Source of the DNA: JAAYUD01 sp963676865
GTDB lineage: Bacteria > Bacteroidota > Bacteroidia > Bacteroidales > Bacteroidaceae
Length of the DNA stretch: 64,000 bases
Direction: 5' to 3'
Assembly: GCA_963676865.2 (NCBI GenBank)
Contig: CAXXSS010000001.1
Location: 310,001 to 374,000 of the forward strand
The position numbers and the translations under genes were made by a program. This document shows, one piece after another, positions 34,463 through 43,935 of this stretch. How positions within the stretch are numbered: the first letter of the stretch is position 1; every line of letters starts with the position of its first letter. A model generated the notes under the pieces. That model saw only the letters and a program-made list of their open reading frames with translations, had not been told where the DNA came from and made no database searches.

Positions 34463-36529
34463 TTACCATTTAACGTATGTATTCCACACAAAATTTCGAG
34501 AAGAATTTCCAATAGCTATTTTTGTATATCCCTTTGCGACCTTCCACTGATGTGAGGCAGTATCCCAATAAGAGAATGCACGCTTATTCAGATGCAACGC
34601 CACTTCTTTCGATTCGCCTCTTTTTAGAGTCACTTTAGAAAAGCCTTTCAGTTGCCACAGAGCATCTTCAACACTTTGAGGCAAACTGACATAAGCCTGA
34701 ACAACCTCCGAGCCATCCATCCTTCCGGTATTTCTCACTCTTGCAAAAACGACGGCTCCTTCTTTATCTTTGACCATACGCATATTGGAAAGCTCAAAGT
34801 TCGTATACGACAATCCATAACCAAAGGGAAATAAAGGCGATTTCTCATTTCGATCGTACCAACGATAACCGACAAACAATCCTTCCGAATATTCCACTTT
34901 TCCTTTTTTCCCCGGATACTGTTCTACTCTTTGAAGAGGAGTCTCCTGATCACTGCGAGGAAACGTAACGGGAAGTTTACCTCCCGGACAGGCTTTACCG
35001 AATAGAACTTCTGCCACAGCGGCACCGTCTTCTTCACCGGGATACCATGCTTCCAATAGCGCATGACAGTTTTCGAGCCAAGGCATCAATACAGGTCCAC
35101 CCGTTTTCAATACCACAACTGTATTAGGCACTGCCTGCAACAGACGAGTGGCAAGAGCATCCTGCGTTTTACCCAAACCTATCGGATGATCGTTTCCTTC
35201 GGTCTGATGATCTCCCAACATCAACACCACGACATCGGACTTCTGAGCGATTGCAACCGCACTGTCCACATCGGCTCCATCGTATTGTATGAGTGTGGTA
35301 CCAGATGTAAGTATTTGCTTCATACCTTCGGAAGGAGTCACCGTCAATACAGGGTTGACAAAAGAGCTTCCTCCACCTCCTGTCGAAGCTTTGCCCGAAT
35401 AAGGGCCGATCAATGCGATGCGGCGTATTTTTTGCACATTCAGAGGCAATATACCTTTATCGTTTTTGAGCAATACCATTCCTTCTTCTCCCAATTTCTT
35501 GGCCAGAAGAGCATGCTCTTGAGGAATACCGCTCTTTTTTATTTCCTTGTCCCATAAACCGAATTTCATCATTTGAGTGAATCGCCTCACGAGCTTTTCA
35601 TCCAATTCGGACTCGGAGACTTCTCCGTTTTCAACCGCCTTCTTCAAAGCCGCTCCAAAATAAAGGTCATCCGGTAACTCCAAATCCAATCCGTTCTTTG
35701 CACAGGGAACCGTGCTATGGACTGCACCAAAGTCAGAAGTGACAAATCCCTCAAAGTTCCATTCCCTCTTCAATATTTTGTTCAGCAACAGGTCATTTTC
35801 GGTACAATGGCTGCCATTCACCTTATTATAAGCGGCCATGATGGAAGCTACTTTACCATCTTTGACACATGTTTCGAAAGCGGGAAGATAAATTTCACGT
35901 AACGTACGTTCATCGATTATTTCATCGATTTTCAATCGGTCAGTTTCCTGATTATTGGCGGCATAATGCTTCACATTCGCCATCACACCCTGCTTTTGTA
36001 TTCCTTTGATATTGGCGGCAGCTATTTCGCCACTCAAGTAAGGATCTTCTCCGAATGTTTCGAACGTACGCCCGTTATGAGGAGTACGGGTTATATTCAC
36101 ATCGGGAGCTTCGAGCAGCACATTTCCAAAACAGAAAGATTCCTTTCCCGCTATTTCTCCATATTGATACGCAGCAGTCCTATTCCACGTAGCAGCCAGC
36201 GATATAGGAGCAGGCAAAGCTGTTGCAGGCCCTTCATGTCCCTTACCCGCAGGGCCCAGACCTGCCGGGCCGTTGCATAGAGGCATATCAGGTATATTCA
36301 ACCGTTTGACCCCTATCACAATACGAAAATTGTTCTTGTCGCTCGTACCGTGCAATTGTGATATTTTCTCATCCAGCGTCATCTTTTTAACGACTTGGAT
36401 GGCACGCTCTCTATCACTCGTCTTCGTTTGTGCCACAGACATTCCTGTTCCTATCATCAGCAACAATACGAAACAACAGGATCTAGCTATTTGAACCTGC
36501 AAACATGCAAGACTTTTTTTGTTTTTCAT
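34463..36529 (-). CDS. Glycoside hydrolase family 3 protein (beta-glucosidase type)
   Basis: A 688-residue secreted enzyme (signal peptide ending near SVAQT, residue 35). It has the GH3 N-terminal barrel (MTLDEKISQLHG, TRTPHNGRTFETFGEDPYLS, NVKHYAANNQETDR) and the nucleophile Asp266 in FVTSDFGAVHS. The alpha/beta sandwich follows (about 350-560: KLGEEGMVLLKNDKGILPLN, GDHQTEGNDH), then a fibronectin-III-like end (GYGLSYTNFELS). GH3 enzymes remove terminal beta-linked glucose, xylose or N-acetylglucosamine; the exact sugar cannot be told. It lies 140 bp after the GH38 gene on the same strand. Confidence 0.93.
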   Translation of the reverse strand: MKNKKSLACLQVQIARSCCFVLLLMIGTGMSVAQTKTSDRERAIQVVKKMTLDEKISQLHGTSDKNNFRIVIGVKRLNIPDMPLCNGPAGLGPAGKGHEGPATALPAPISLAATWNRTAAYQYGEIAGKESFCFGNVLLEAPDVNITRTPHNGRTFETFGEDPYLSGEIAAANIKGIQKQGVMANVKHYAANNQETDRLKIDEIIDERTLREIYLPAFETCVKDGKVASIMAAYNKVNGSHCTENDLLLNKILKREWNFEGFVTSDFGAVHSTVPCAKNGLDLELPDDLYFGAALKKAVENGEVSESELDEKLVRRFTQMMKFGLWDKEIKKSGIPQEHALLAKKLGEEGMVLLKNDKGILPLNVQKIRRIALIGPYSGKASTGGGGSSFVNPVLTVTPSEGMKQILTSGTTLIQYDGADVDSAVAIAQKSDVVVLMLGDHQTEGNDHPIGLGKTQDALATRLLQAVPNTVVVLKTGGPVLMPWLENCHALLEAWYPGEEDGAAVAEVLFGKACPGGKLPVTFPRSDQETPLQRVEQYPGKKGKVEYSEGLFVGYRWYDRNEKSPLFPFGYGLSYTNFELSNMRMVKDKEGAVVFARVRNTGRMDGSEVVQAYVSLPQSVEDALWQLKGFSKVTLKRGESKEVALHLNKRAFSYWDTASHQWKVAKGYTKIAIGNSSRNFVWNTYVKW

Positions 36530-36564
36530 CCGTCATTCAATTAATAGAACCATATCCTAATAAC

Positions 36565-36642
36565 TCAATGAAGTGTTCTATTTGATAACCTTGTGATATT
36601 GATTTACAATATCTCCAAAGAACAAATACAACACTTCATTGA
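36565..36642. repeat. Nested inverted repeat between the GH38 and GH3 genes
   Basis: Outer arms of 20 bp (36565-36584 and 36623-36642, one mismatch, outer word TCAATGAAGTGTT) enclose an inner perfect dyad GATATTG/CAATATC (36595-36613). It may act as an RNA-stability or attenuation hairpin in the GH38-GH3 transcript. Confidence 0.65.
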
Positions 36643-36669
36643 ATAAAAATTCCCTGCGATTGCGAGAAG

Positions 36670-39600
36670 TTAAGGCCTCAGTGTGAACGTTGGGTTCCCC
36701 TTGAACGTATCATACAAAGGTTGTAGAGGCATCACATTCTCCGAATTCGGTTTACCAACTGTCAGAGCAACAATCTTAATATCTTTATCATCCGGCAGTG
36801 TAATGGTCTTGGCACCTTGAGGTATGCTGATCTCGTATTTATAAAGATAGCAATACTGATAGGCTTCGTTGTGCGAAGGATAAGCATCATGAACATGTGA
36901 GGCGAACCAAGCGATATTGGCAGTCTTGGCAAATGGAAGTTCCATTGCTACGACAGACTTCTTGTCCTGACTCAGAATGCGATTGTAGAATTCCCCAATA
37001 CGTCCCGTCCAAGACTGGATACGCAATGCCGTACGGCTATCGCCCACTGCAAAAGAAGCTTCCTTGTCATGATCGGCAGCAGCCAAGAGATAGAGTTTGG
37101 TATAACCGCCTTCGGGCAACTGAATGGTCTGTCCCGCACAGCTGATGGCATTTTCTTTTTCATCCTCTTTGTTGCGAACGATGAAACGAACGCCCTCACT
37201 GGCAATGGTATCGGGTACCAATTCTGCCGGGATGGACTGTCTATCAGAGAAACGTCCGTCGTCGCGGTTGGTATCATAGCTCATCACATCGGTGTCGTAT
37301 GCTAACGGAACCTCTTGTTGAGCAAGATCATCGGTTGCTGTCTGTTCCAATTTCACAGCAAAACTGCGAATCGTATAATGGCTCAAATCGAAATCAATGC
37401 TATTGGCTTTTACTTGTGCCGTTCCTATCCGTTTCTCTTGTCCGTCTACCTCATAGGCATCCGCTATCTTGGAAGGGAAGGTAAGTGACACGTGCTTCTG
37501 ATCTTTACCTGCCAGTTCGTTTACTCTGACCAGTAAGTAGTCGTTCTCTTCCATTTTCTTGAGAGCCATCAAACCGACATGAGGATTATCCAAACCAACC
37601 ATCGAGAATGATTTTCCACCAGCACCTTCATGTTTGAGCGATTCGAAAGCTAGCAGCGGTTCATTCAAAAACTTGGCTTGCCAAGGTGTTTCTGCCGTAT
37701 TCCAATTGCCTTTATGCCCATAGATGGCATATTTAAAATCGTGGATACCCCAGTCCTGCGTACTTTGATAAACATAATGCTTGGCGGCAGGAGTATAGAG
37801 AAGAGTCAGGCGTACCGTATTATTATCGGGTTTGTCCGAACCGTATTTGCAATCTTCCAGAATAGAAACTCCATAACGACCTGATTTATCAGTCAGGTCG
37901 AACCATTCTTTGGAAGGAACTTCGAATTTCTTTTCGTTATTATTGCTCCTAGCTATCGTACCTACGCCCAAATTGTAAGTGGCGTTTTCATTGGCAACGG
38001 TGAGCGGGAAAGCAGCTTTGAGGCTCACTTCGCGTGATTGCCAATCCAATTTGTTCGTTACTTCCAGACGTTTGCCCGATTCGCCTTTCGAAAGGCTGAA
38101 CGTTTGAGTTATTTCGGAGTTGCGTCCTTTGCGTTTTACCTGTAGAGCTACTCGTACGAGACCGTTTTCAACCACTCGAAGCTCGGCGTCTTCATTCATC
38201 CGACCCACCGGCTTCTCTTTACGATCTTTCCAATCCATATTCCATGCAGGCCATTCGGACGGACGTTCCTGTTGGAAATCCAAGCCCGCAGGTTTTGACA
38301 GAAGTTCTTTCGACGCTTTCTTGTCCCAGATACTGGCAATATCTCCGTCGGGCAGAAACTTTACCTTATAATATTCGTTCTCCAATGAATTGGAAGTAAC
38401 CTTAAGGGTTGCATTTTCTATTTCGGATGCTTTCTCACGTACATCGTATACGCTTAGGCCGACAGACGGAACGACTGCTTCAAAAACAATCTTCAGTTTA
38501 CCGCCTTCCTTACCGATAATCTGTGAAGGAACCTCTCTCCCATCCTTATCATAAACGGATATGGCACCGGGCAATTCCGAGTAAGCAAGTTCTGCCGTTA
38601 CGATATCGTCACGGTTTTTGGCAACCGGATTGTATACAACGATCGAACGACCTTCGGTCTGCGTATTCATTCTGCCGGCCGTTTCGCTCACACCGTGCCG
38701 CAAAGCCTCAGCAAATCCGTTGGCGGCGATGAACTCATCGTTCCAAGCATATTCGTAAGCTTTGGGAATAGAAGTACCAGGCAATATATCGTGGAATTGA
38801 CTACCCAGAACCAAATCCCATGATTTAGCCATTTTCTCGGTCGGATATGCGCTTCCATTCAAATAATGGGCAGCTACAGCTATTTGTTCAGCCGACTGAG
38901 CCAACAATTCATTTTTCCGATTCATTCTTTTCATAAATGCTTGAGAAGTCATCGAACCGGCACTATGTTCTGTGAGCAACAAATCTCCCGAATAGACAGG
39001 CAAACGTTTTCTAATCTGAGGAGTAATGTCTTTGTACATCTGATCGGAAGAGGTGAGCAGAACTCTGAAATTACTGTCCGAATGCCCCAGACTTCCTACA
39101 GCGTTTTTCACATCGTTTTCTCGAGGAGCTCCGCCCATATCGCCTACGCCGTAGTAACGATAATCCAAAGCATATCCGGTCTTTGCCTTATCGGCATCCA
39201 AACGCTTTATCCAACTCGGATCGGTATCCAAACGAGACTCCACAGGTCCACCGTAATCGGTGGCATTCAATGCCGCAATCACACCTTTTCCATCAGGGCC
39301 ATTCCACACACCCACGTTGAAAGGTACTCCAACAGCCGAGTGCCAAGTGAGCTTCTGAGTTGAAAAGCCGAGCAGCCCGCAGTAATGAAAGACGGTAGGC
39401 AAATTGCACAGAAAGCCGAAACAGTCGGGAAGCATATAATCGCAGCTCTCCTTGCCGAATTCTTTCTTGAAATATTCGTTTCCGTAAAGGATCTGTCGAA
39501 TAAGAGATTCGGAAGAAGTGATATTGACTTCGCCTTCGTCCACAGAAGACCCCGATACGTACCAACGTCCGGCTTTCACATAATCCTGAACTTTCTTATA

Positions 39601-39897
39601 CAGCTCCGGATAATACTCTTTCATCATATTATAACGACGAGAACCTGTAAAATTGAATACATAGTCGGGATATTTCTCGAACAAACGAAAGTTCTCTTCC
39701 ATCGTACGCTTTATATGGTCGTTGATGGTAGTCGGATAATCCCAGTTCCACTCCGTATCCAAATGGGCATAGCCTATTGTATACAACAAACGGTCTTGCG
39801 ACACATTGTAAGGAGAAAGACGGGCAAGCGGTTGCCCCTTGGAGGGCAAGACAAAAAACGCTAAAAAGAGGGTCAATGACAGCACTAATTTCTTCAT
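36670..39897 (-). CDS. Alpha-mannosidase (GH38)
   Basis: A 1075-residue secreted enzyme with a signal peptide (MKKLVLSLTLFLAFFVLPSKG). The GH38 catalytic domain begins at YTIGYAHLDTEWNWDYPTT, where His45 and Asp47 are the zinc ligands. The nucleophile is Asp158 in MLPDCFGFLCNLP. The alpha-mannosidase middle domain (about 310-400: EHSAGSMTSQAFMKRMNRKN) and long C-terminal beta domains complete the family architecture. It cleaves alpha-linked mannose, e.g. from N-glycans or yeast mannan. It is the first gene of a probable GH38-GH3 transcript. Confidence 0.93.
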   Translation of the reverse strand: MKKLVLSLTLFLAFFVLPSKGQPLARLSPYNVSQDRLLYTIGYAHLDTEWNWDYPTTINDHIKRTMEENFRLFEKYPDYVFNFTGSRRYNMMKEYYPELYKKVQDYVKAGRWYVSGSSVDEGEVNITSSESLIRQILYGNEYFKKEFGKESCDYMLPDCFGFLCNLPTVFHYCGLLGFSTQKLTWHSAVGVPFNVGVWNGPDGKGVIAALNATDYGGPVESRLDTDPSWIKRLDADKAKTGYALDYRYYGVGDMGGAPRENDVKNAVGSLGHSDSNFRVLLTSSDQMYKDITPQIRKRLPVYSGDLLLTEHSAGSMTSQAFMKRMNRKNELLAQSAEQIAVAAHYLNGSAYPTEKMAKSWDLVLGSQFHDILPGTSIPKAYEYAWNDEFIAANGFAEALRHGVSETAGRMNTQTEGRSIVVYNPVAKNRDDIVTAELAYSELPGAISVYDKDGREVPSQIIGKEGGKLKIVFEAVVPSVGLSVYDVREKASEIENATLKVTSNSLENEYYKVKFLPDGDIASIWDKKASKELLSKPAGLDFQQERPSEWPAWNMDWKDRKEKPVGRMNEDAELRVVENGLVRVALQVKRKGRNSEITQTFSLSKGESGKRLEVTNKLDWQSREVSLKAAFPLTVANENATYNLGVGTIARSNNNEKKFEVPSKEWFDLTDKSGRYGVSILEDCKYGSDKPDNNTVRLTLLYTPAAKHYVYQSTQDWGIHDFKYAIYGHKGNWNTAETPWQAKFLNEPLLAFESLKHEGAGGKSFSMVGLDNPHVGLMALKKMEENDYLLVRVNELAGKDQKHVSLTFPSKIADAYEVDGQEKRIGTAQVKANSIDFDLSHYTIRSFAVKLEQTATDDLAQQEVPLAYDTDVMSYDTNRDDGRFSDRQSIPAELVPDTIASEGVRFIVRNKEDEKENAISCAGQTIQLPEGGYTKLYLLAAADHDKEASFAVGDSRTALRIQSWTGRIGEFYNRILSQDKKSVVAMELPFAKTANIAWFASHVHDAYPSHNEAYQYCYLYKYEISIPQGAKTITLPDDKDIKIVALTVGKPNSENVMPLQPLYDTFKGNPTFTLRP

Positions 39898-40341
39898 GGT
39901 TTAAAAATTTCTTTATTTAAAAGTTGATATAGATAAATTCACTTTTTAGTAGAACTCAGCACGTAACAAAACGAGGATATAAAAACATCGTCCATCCGTT
40001 ATGAATACCACTCCTGAGAAAATAGTTGAAGCATAATCTTATGCAATAATCACCATAATTTCTGAGACAAACAAAAGATATATAGATATTTTAATGAAAA
40101 TATATTTAATAAGCTCTTGTCATATTTTCTTTTTTCACAACTAAACAGCATCCATATTTCTTTTTTCCACTGTTAGAGTAACTCACGATACGATATTATA
40201 TGTCCAATTGTACAAGTACTTCATTTTATATGAAACCACACATTTTGTATTACAAAAAATATTATTTAACTTTGTCATTCGAAGCGATAAAATATTTTAA
40301 AACAGCTCTTATTATTGAGTAAACGAATATACTGTTATAAA
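39898..40341. other. Divergent intergenic region GH38 / DUF5723
   Basis: AT-rich, no gene seen. It contains the full promoter for the plus-strand gene (40244-40274). No consensus promoter for the minus-strand GH38 gene was recognised. Confidence 0.6.
40244..40274 (+). promoter_or_regulatory. Bacteroidetes promoter of the DUF5723 gene
   Basis: TTTG at 40244-40247 and TAACTTTG at 40267-40274, separated by 19 bases; the ATG follows 67 bp downstream. Confidence 0.8.
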
Positions 40342-41742
40342 ATGATAAAAAGAAAAATACGATTGCAAAGAATTACAACATTCCTACTATACCTCATATT
40401 GGTCGTCCCAATTAGCGCTCAGTCTATACGTAGCGCCTATTATATGGAAGCGGCCCCGGCGCGGATAAACCTGAATCCGGCACTTTATCCTATAAATAGT
40501 TATTTCAATATTCCCGTTATCGGATCAGTCAATGCCTCAGTCACATCAAATACTTTTGGAGTAAATGATATTGTCGATCTCTTTCAGAACAACGATGAGT
40601 TTTACATGAAAGACCGCTTTCGCAATAATCTGAAAGACATAAATAAGATAAATACATCGGTTAATGCAGATATTATTTCTTTGGGTTGGCACAAAGGCAA
40701 AGGGTTTTGGTCTATCAATACAGGAGTGCGTACCGATATTCATGCCAATATAGACCGAAGCCTATTCGACTATTTATATGACATAGAAAAGAATCATCAC
40801 AATTGGACGGGACAAACGTATGATATGAAAGATGCCGAAGCTCGTATTAATCTTTACACTGAGGTCGGCATCGGATATGCCCGTCAGATCAATAAAAGAT
40901 GGACACTAGGAGCAAAACTAAAATTCCTTTTGGGTATGGGCAATGCCCATTTGAAAATCAATAATATCCATGTAGAAGGATATTTGCCTACAGATGGAAC
41001 CATCGATCCTACGAAATACAAAGATTATTATGCTAAAATTGTAACGGACGCAACTTTGGAATCGTCACTGAAAGGTCTGGATTTAGAGTATAGCAACAAA
41101 GATGATGGTGGAGACAAATATCACAAATATATCAGCGATATTAAAGCGGGGTCTTTTGGTATAGGCGGCTACGGTACTGCTGTAGATTTGGGCTTCACAT
41201 TTCGCCCTATTTCTAATATCATGCTTTCTGCATCTGTTCTTGACCTGGGTTTCATCAATTGGAATAAAGGATGTACAAAAACAGCCATCAGCAAATCGAC
41301 TAAGACTTATGATAATACCAACTATCAAGACTTTGAAAGTATAACAAGTGGAAAAGATGTTGTGAATTATAAGATGCTGGACTTACGCACTGAAGACACC
41401 TCCAAATCGCGCTCTACCTCGCTAGCTTCGACTATTGTAGTGGGTGCCGAATGTGCTTTTGTGAAACAGTTCTCTTTAGGCGTACTTTATACCACCCGCA
41501 ATACACAGCCCAATCATCTTTCGGAAACAACATTCTCTGCCAATTTCCGCCCCAACAGTTGGTTTAATCTTACAGGTAGCTATTCAATGATTCAAAGTTT
41601 AGGCAATTCATTCGGTGTAGGATTGAAAATAGGCATTCTCTTCTTGGGCACAGATTATATGTTCCTTGGCAATAATTCAAAATGCGCCAATGCTCAAATA
41701 GGTATCTCAATACCAATAGGAAAAGGTAAGAGCAAAATATAA
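40342..41742 (+). CDS. DUF5723 family outer-membrane protein
   Basis: A 466-residue protein from the ATG at 40342; an upstream TTG (40315) extends the frame but adds an unlikely leader. The signal peptide ends at VPISAQS (near residue 27). The mature start SAYYMEAAPARINLNPALYP and PVIGSVNASVTSNTFGVND is characteristic of DUF5723, a Bacteroidetes family of predicted beta-barrel outer-membrane proteins. The C-terminus (GLKIGILFLGTDYMFLG, NAQIGISIPIGK) looks like barrel strands. Its job is unknown. It is monocistronic with its own promoter and is convergent with asnB. Confidence 0.85.
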   Translation: MIKRKIRLQRITTFLLYLILVVPISAQSIRSAYYMEAAPARINLNPALYPINSYFNIPVIGSVNASVTSNTFGVNDIVDLFQNNDEFYMKDRFRNNLKDINKINTSVNADIISLGWHKGKGFWSINTGVRTDIHANIDRSLFDYLYDIEKNHHNWTGQTYDMKDAEARINLYTEVGIGYARQINKRWTLGAKLKFLLGMGNAHLKINNIHVEGYLPTDGTIDPTKYKDYYAKIVTDATLESSLKGLDLEYSNKDDGGDKYHKYISDIKAGSFGIGGYGTAVDLGFTFRPISNIMLSASVLDLGFINWNKGCTKTAISKSTKTYDNTNYQDFESITSGKDVVNYKMLDLRTEDTSKSRSTSLASTIVVGAECAFVKQFSLGVLYTTRNTQPNHLSETTFSANFRPNSWFNLTGSYSMIQSLGNSFGVGLKIGILFLGTDYMFLGNNSKCANAQIGISIPIGKGKSKI

Positions 41743-41837
41743 CAAGTTCGGTATAAGAGAAGTTCTAAAAAACGACTCAAATAATGGGCCGTCACATCCT
41801 ATAAAAACTTAATGTAAATGCAGGTGCAGTCATTGCA

Positions 41838-41972
41838 CGAAAAACAGACGTATGTCGCAGCCATAAGTAACGTTAGTTATTGCGGTAACTAACGGAAGTT
41901 ATCATGACAACTAACGTTAGTTTCTTGTACAACATACGTTAGTTACCGCTGCGACATACGTCTGTTTTTTCG
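41838..41972. repeat. Palindrome cluster built on AACTAACGTTAGTT, copy C
   Basis: Outer arms of about 24 bp (CAGACGTATGTCGCAGC and GCTGCGACATACGTCTG) enclose several TAACGTTAGTTA-type palindromes. It is an inverted relative of 7029-7164. Confidence 0.85.
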
Positions 41973-42082
41973 GATGTTAAGGCAAAGAATAAAGCCAATT
42001 CTATAATAAATACAATAACTACCTCTGCTCGGGATAAGTTGAGAATAGAACAAATTGTTTATTCTAATGACTTATACCGATA

Positions 42083-42115
42083 AGAGAGGGCATGTCGGTG
42101 TGACATGCCCTCTCT
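42083..42115. terminator. Stem-loop downstream of asnB (possibly bidirectional)
   Basis: AGAGAGGGCATGTC and GACATGCCCTCTCT pair perfectly around a 5-base loop between convergent genes. No T-run follows on either strand, so termination is inferred from position and strength. Confidence 0.6.
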
Positions 42116-42197
42116 GTGTTGATTGGTAAAAGATATTTCAGATTAGTTTTGGGTAAATTAATTGGTTTTTCATTAGATTATATCGTTTTGGATTTTA

Positions 42198-43859
42198 TTA
42201 ATAGGCTTCTTCATGTTCGCTTACCGCCCGTCCACTAGGCTCGTTCTTCCCCCTGAACGAAGCGTCCCATGCAAGCGCTTCTGCTGTAGAGCATGCCACA
42301 CTGGGCACACTCGGTACAGTCAATGCGGCGCTATCGCTGGGGAAATGTTCGGCAAAGATACTACGATAGTAATATTCTTCTTTATTCATCGGAGGATTGA
42401 TAGGGAAGCGTTCGGCAGCATGTGCCATTTCATCATCGGTTACCGCCTCGGCAGTACATTGTTTCAATGTGTCGATCCACGAATACCCTACCCCATCAGA
42501 GAATTGTTCTTTCTGACGCCAAGCCACACTGGAAGGCAATACATCCGTGAATTGTTCCCGAACAACTTTCTTCTCAATATCATGACCTGAACACATTTTA
42601 TCTTGAGGATTAATACGCATAGCCACATCAAGAAACTCTTTATCCAAAAATGGTACACGTCCTTCTACGCCCCATGCGGCCAAACTTTTATTAGCGCGGA
42701 GACAATCGTACTGATATAGTTTACTCAATTTGCGCACAGTCTCTTCGTGAAAAGCTTTTGAATCGGGAGCTTTATGAAAATATAAGTATCCACCAAATAT
42801 TTCGTCGGCACCTTCACCACTGAGTACCATTTTGATTCCCATCGATTTAATAAAACGGGCCAAAAGATACATCGGAGTAGAAGCACGAACGGTTGTTACA
42901 TCGTAAGTCTCAATGAAATAAATCACATCTCTGATAGCATCTAGCCCTTCTTGAATCGTATAGTTTATTTCATGATGAACAGTACCTATATAATCCGCTA
43001 CTTCGCGAGCTTTAATCAAATCCGGCGCTCCCTTCAATCCCACTGCAAACGAATGGAGTTGGGGCCACCATGCTTCACTATTTCCTCCTGTTTCGATACG
43101 TTTAGCAGCAAATTTCTTGGCTATAGCAGAAATCACAGAGCTATCTAAACCTCCCGACAACAACACACCATAAGGAACATCGCTCATCAGCTGACGTTGC
43201 ACGGCATCTTCAAGAGAATTGTGCAATAACTGTCTATCTGTCGTATTATCCTTCACCGCTTTATATTCGAACCAATCGCGAGTGTACCAACGTTTCACCT
43301 CGCCCTCGCGACTCCAATAATAATGGCCGGGGAGAAATGGCTCGTAAGTATCGCACATTCCTTCGAGAGCTTTCAATTCGGAAGCAACATAAATCTTTCC
43401 TGAATCATCGTGACCTATATAAAGTGGAATGACACCGATAGGATCGCGGGCAATAAGATATTCGTCTTTTTCTTCATCGTAGAGAGCAAAAGCAAAAATG
43501 CCACTCAAATCTTCCAAGAAGTCTATACCTTTCTCCTGATAGAGTGCCAAAATAACCTCACAATCCGAACCTGTCTGAAAGTCGTACTTGTCTGCATACT
43601 GCGAACGAATATCCCGATGATTGTATATTTCGCCATTAACAGCAAGCACATGTTTTCTATCTGGAGAAAAGAGGGGCTGTCCTCCACTCTCCGGATCGAC
43701 AATCGATAGGCGTTCGTGAGCCAATATAGCCGTTTGTCCACAATAAATACCGCTCCAATCGGGACCGCGGTGACGAATACGTTGCGACATTCTTAAAGCT
43801 TTATCGCGTAAAGCTTTGCTTTGCGTCGCTATATTAAAGATTCCAACAATTCCACACAT
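42198..43859 (-). CDS. asnB: Asparagine synthase B (glutamine-hydrolysing)
   Basis: A 553-residue enzyme starting MCGIVGIFN, so Cys2 becomes the N-terminal nucleophile of the class II glutamine amidotransferase. The first 200 residues form that domain (RIRHRGPDWSGI, HERLSIVDP, AVNGEIYNH). The synthetase domain follows with the ATP-binding PP-loop SGGLDSS (near residue 235) and MVLSGEGADEIFGGY. It makes asparagine and glutamate from aspartate, glutamine and ATP. It lies 76 bp after gltD on the same strand and is probably the last gene of the nitrogen operon. Confidence 0.96.
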   Translation of the reverse strand: MCGIVGIFNIATQSKALRDKALRMSQRIRHRGPDWSGIYCGQTAILAHERLSIVDPESGGQPLFSPDRKHVLAVNGEIYNHRDIRSQYADKYDFQTGSDCEVILALYQEKGIDFLEDLSGIFAFALYDEEKDEYLIARDPIGVIPLYIGHDDSGKIYVASELKALEGMCDTYEPFLPGHYYWSREGEVKRWYTRDWFEYKAVKDNTTDRQLLHNSLEDAVQRQLMSDVPYGVLLSGGLDSSVISAIAKKFAAKRIETGGNSEAWWPQLHSFAVGLKGAPDLIKAREVADYIGTVHHEINYTIQEGLDAIRDVIYFIETYDVTTVRASTPMYLLARFIKSMGIKMVLSGEGADEIFGGYLYFHKAPDSKAFHEETVRKLSKLYQYDCLRANKSLAAWGVEGRVPFLDKEFLDVAMRINPQDKMCSGHDIEKKVVREQFTDVLPSSVAWRQKEQFSDGVGYSWIDTLKQCTAEAVTDDEMAHAAERFPINPPMNKEEYYYRSIFAEHFPSDSAALTVPSVPSVACSTAEALAWDASFRGKNEPSGRAVSEHEEAY

Positions 43860-43935
43860 AATTTATACAATCATTTAATTGATGACTCTGTTATCTTTGC
43901 CAAATAATGACTTCTCTATTGATTCTCTCTTACAT

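Larger units (their letters stand above)
41743..42197. other. Gap between convergent DUF5723 and asnB
   Basis: No gene seen. It holds the palindrome cluster at 41838-41972 and the stem-loop at 42083-42115. Confidence 0.6.

Noticed and set aside
43892..43899. TATCTTTG on the plus strand between asnB and gltD
   Set aside because: It matches the -7 box but points against both genes and has no -33 TTTG; an antisense promoter is possible but unsupported.
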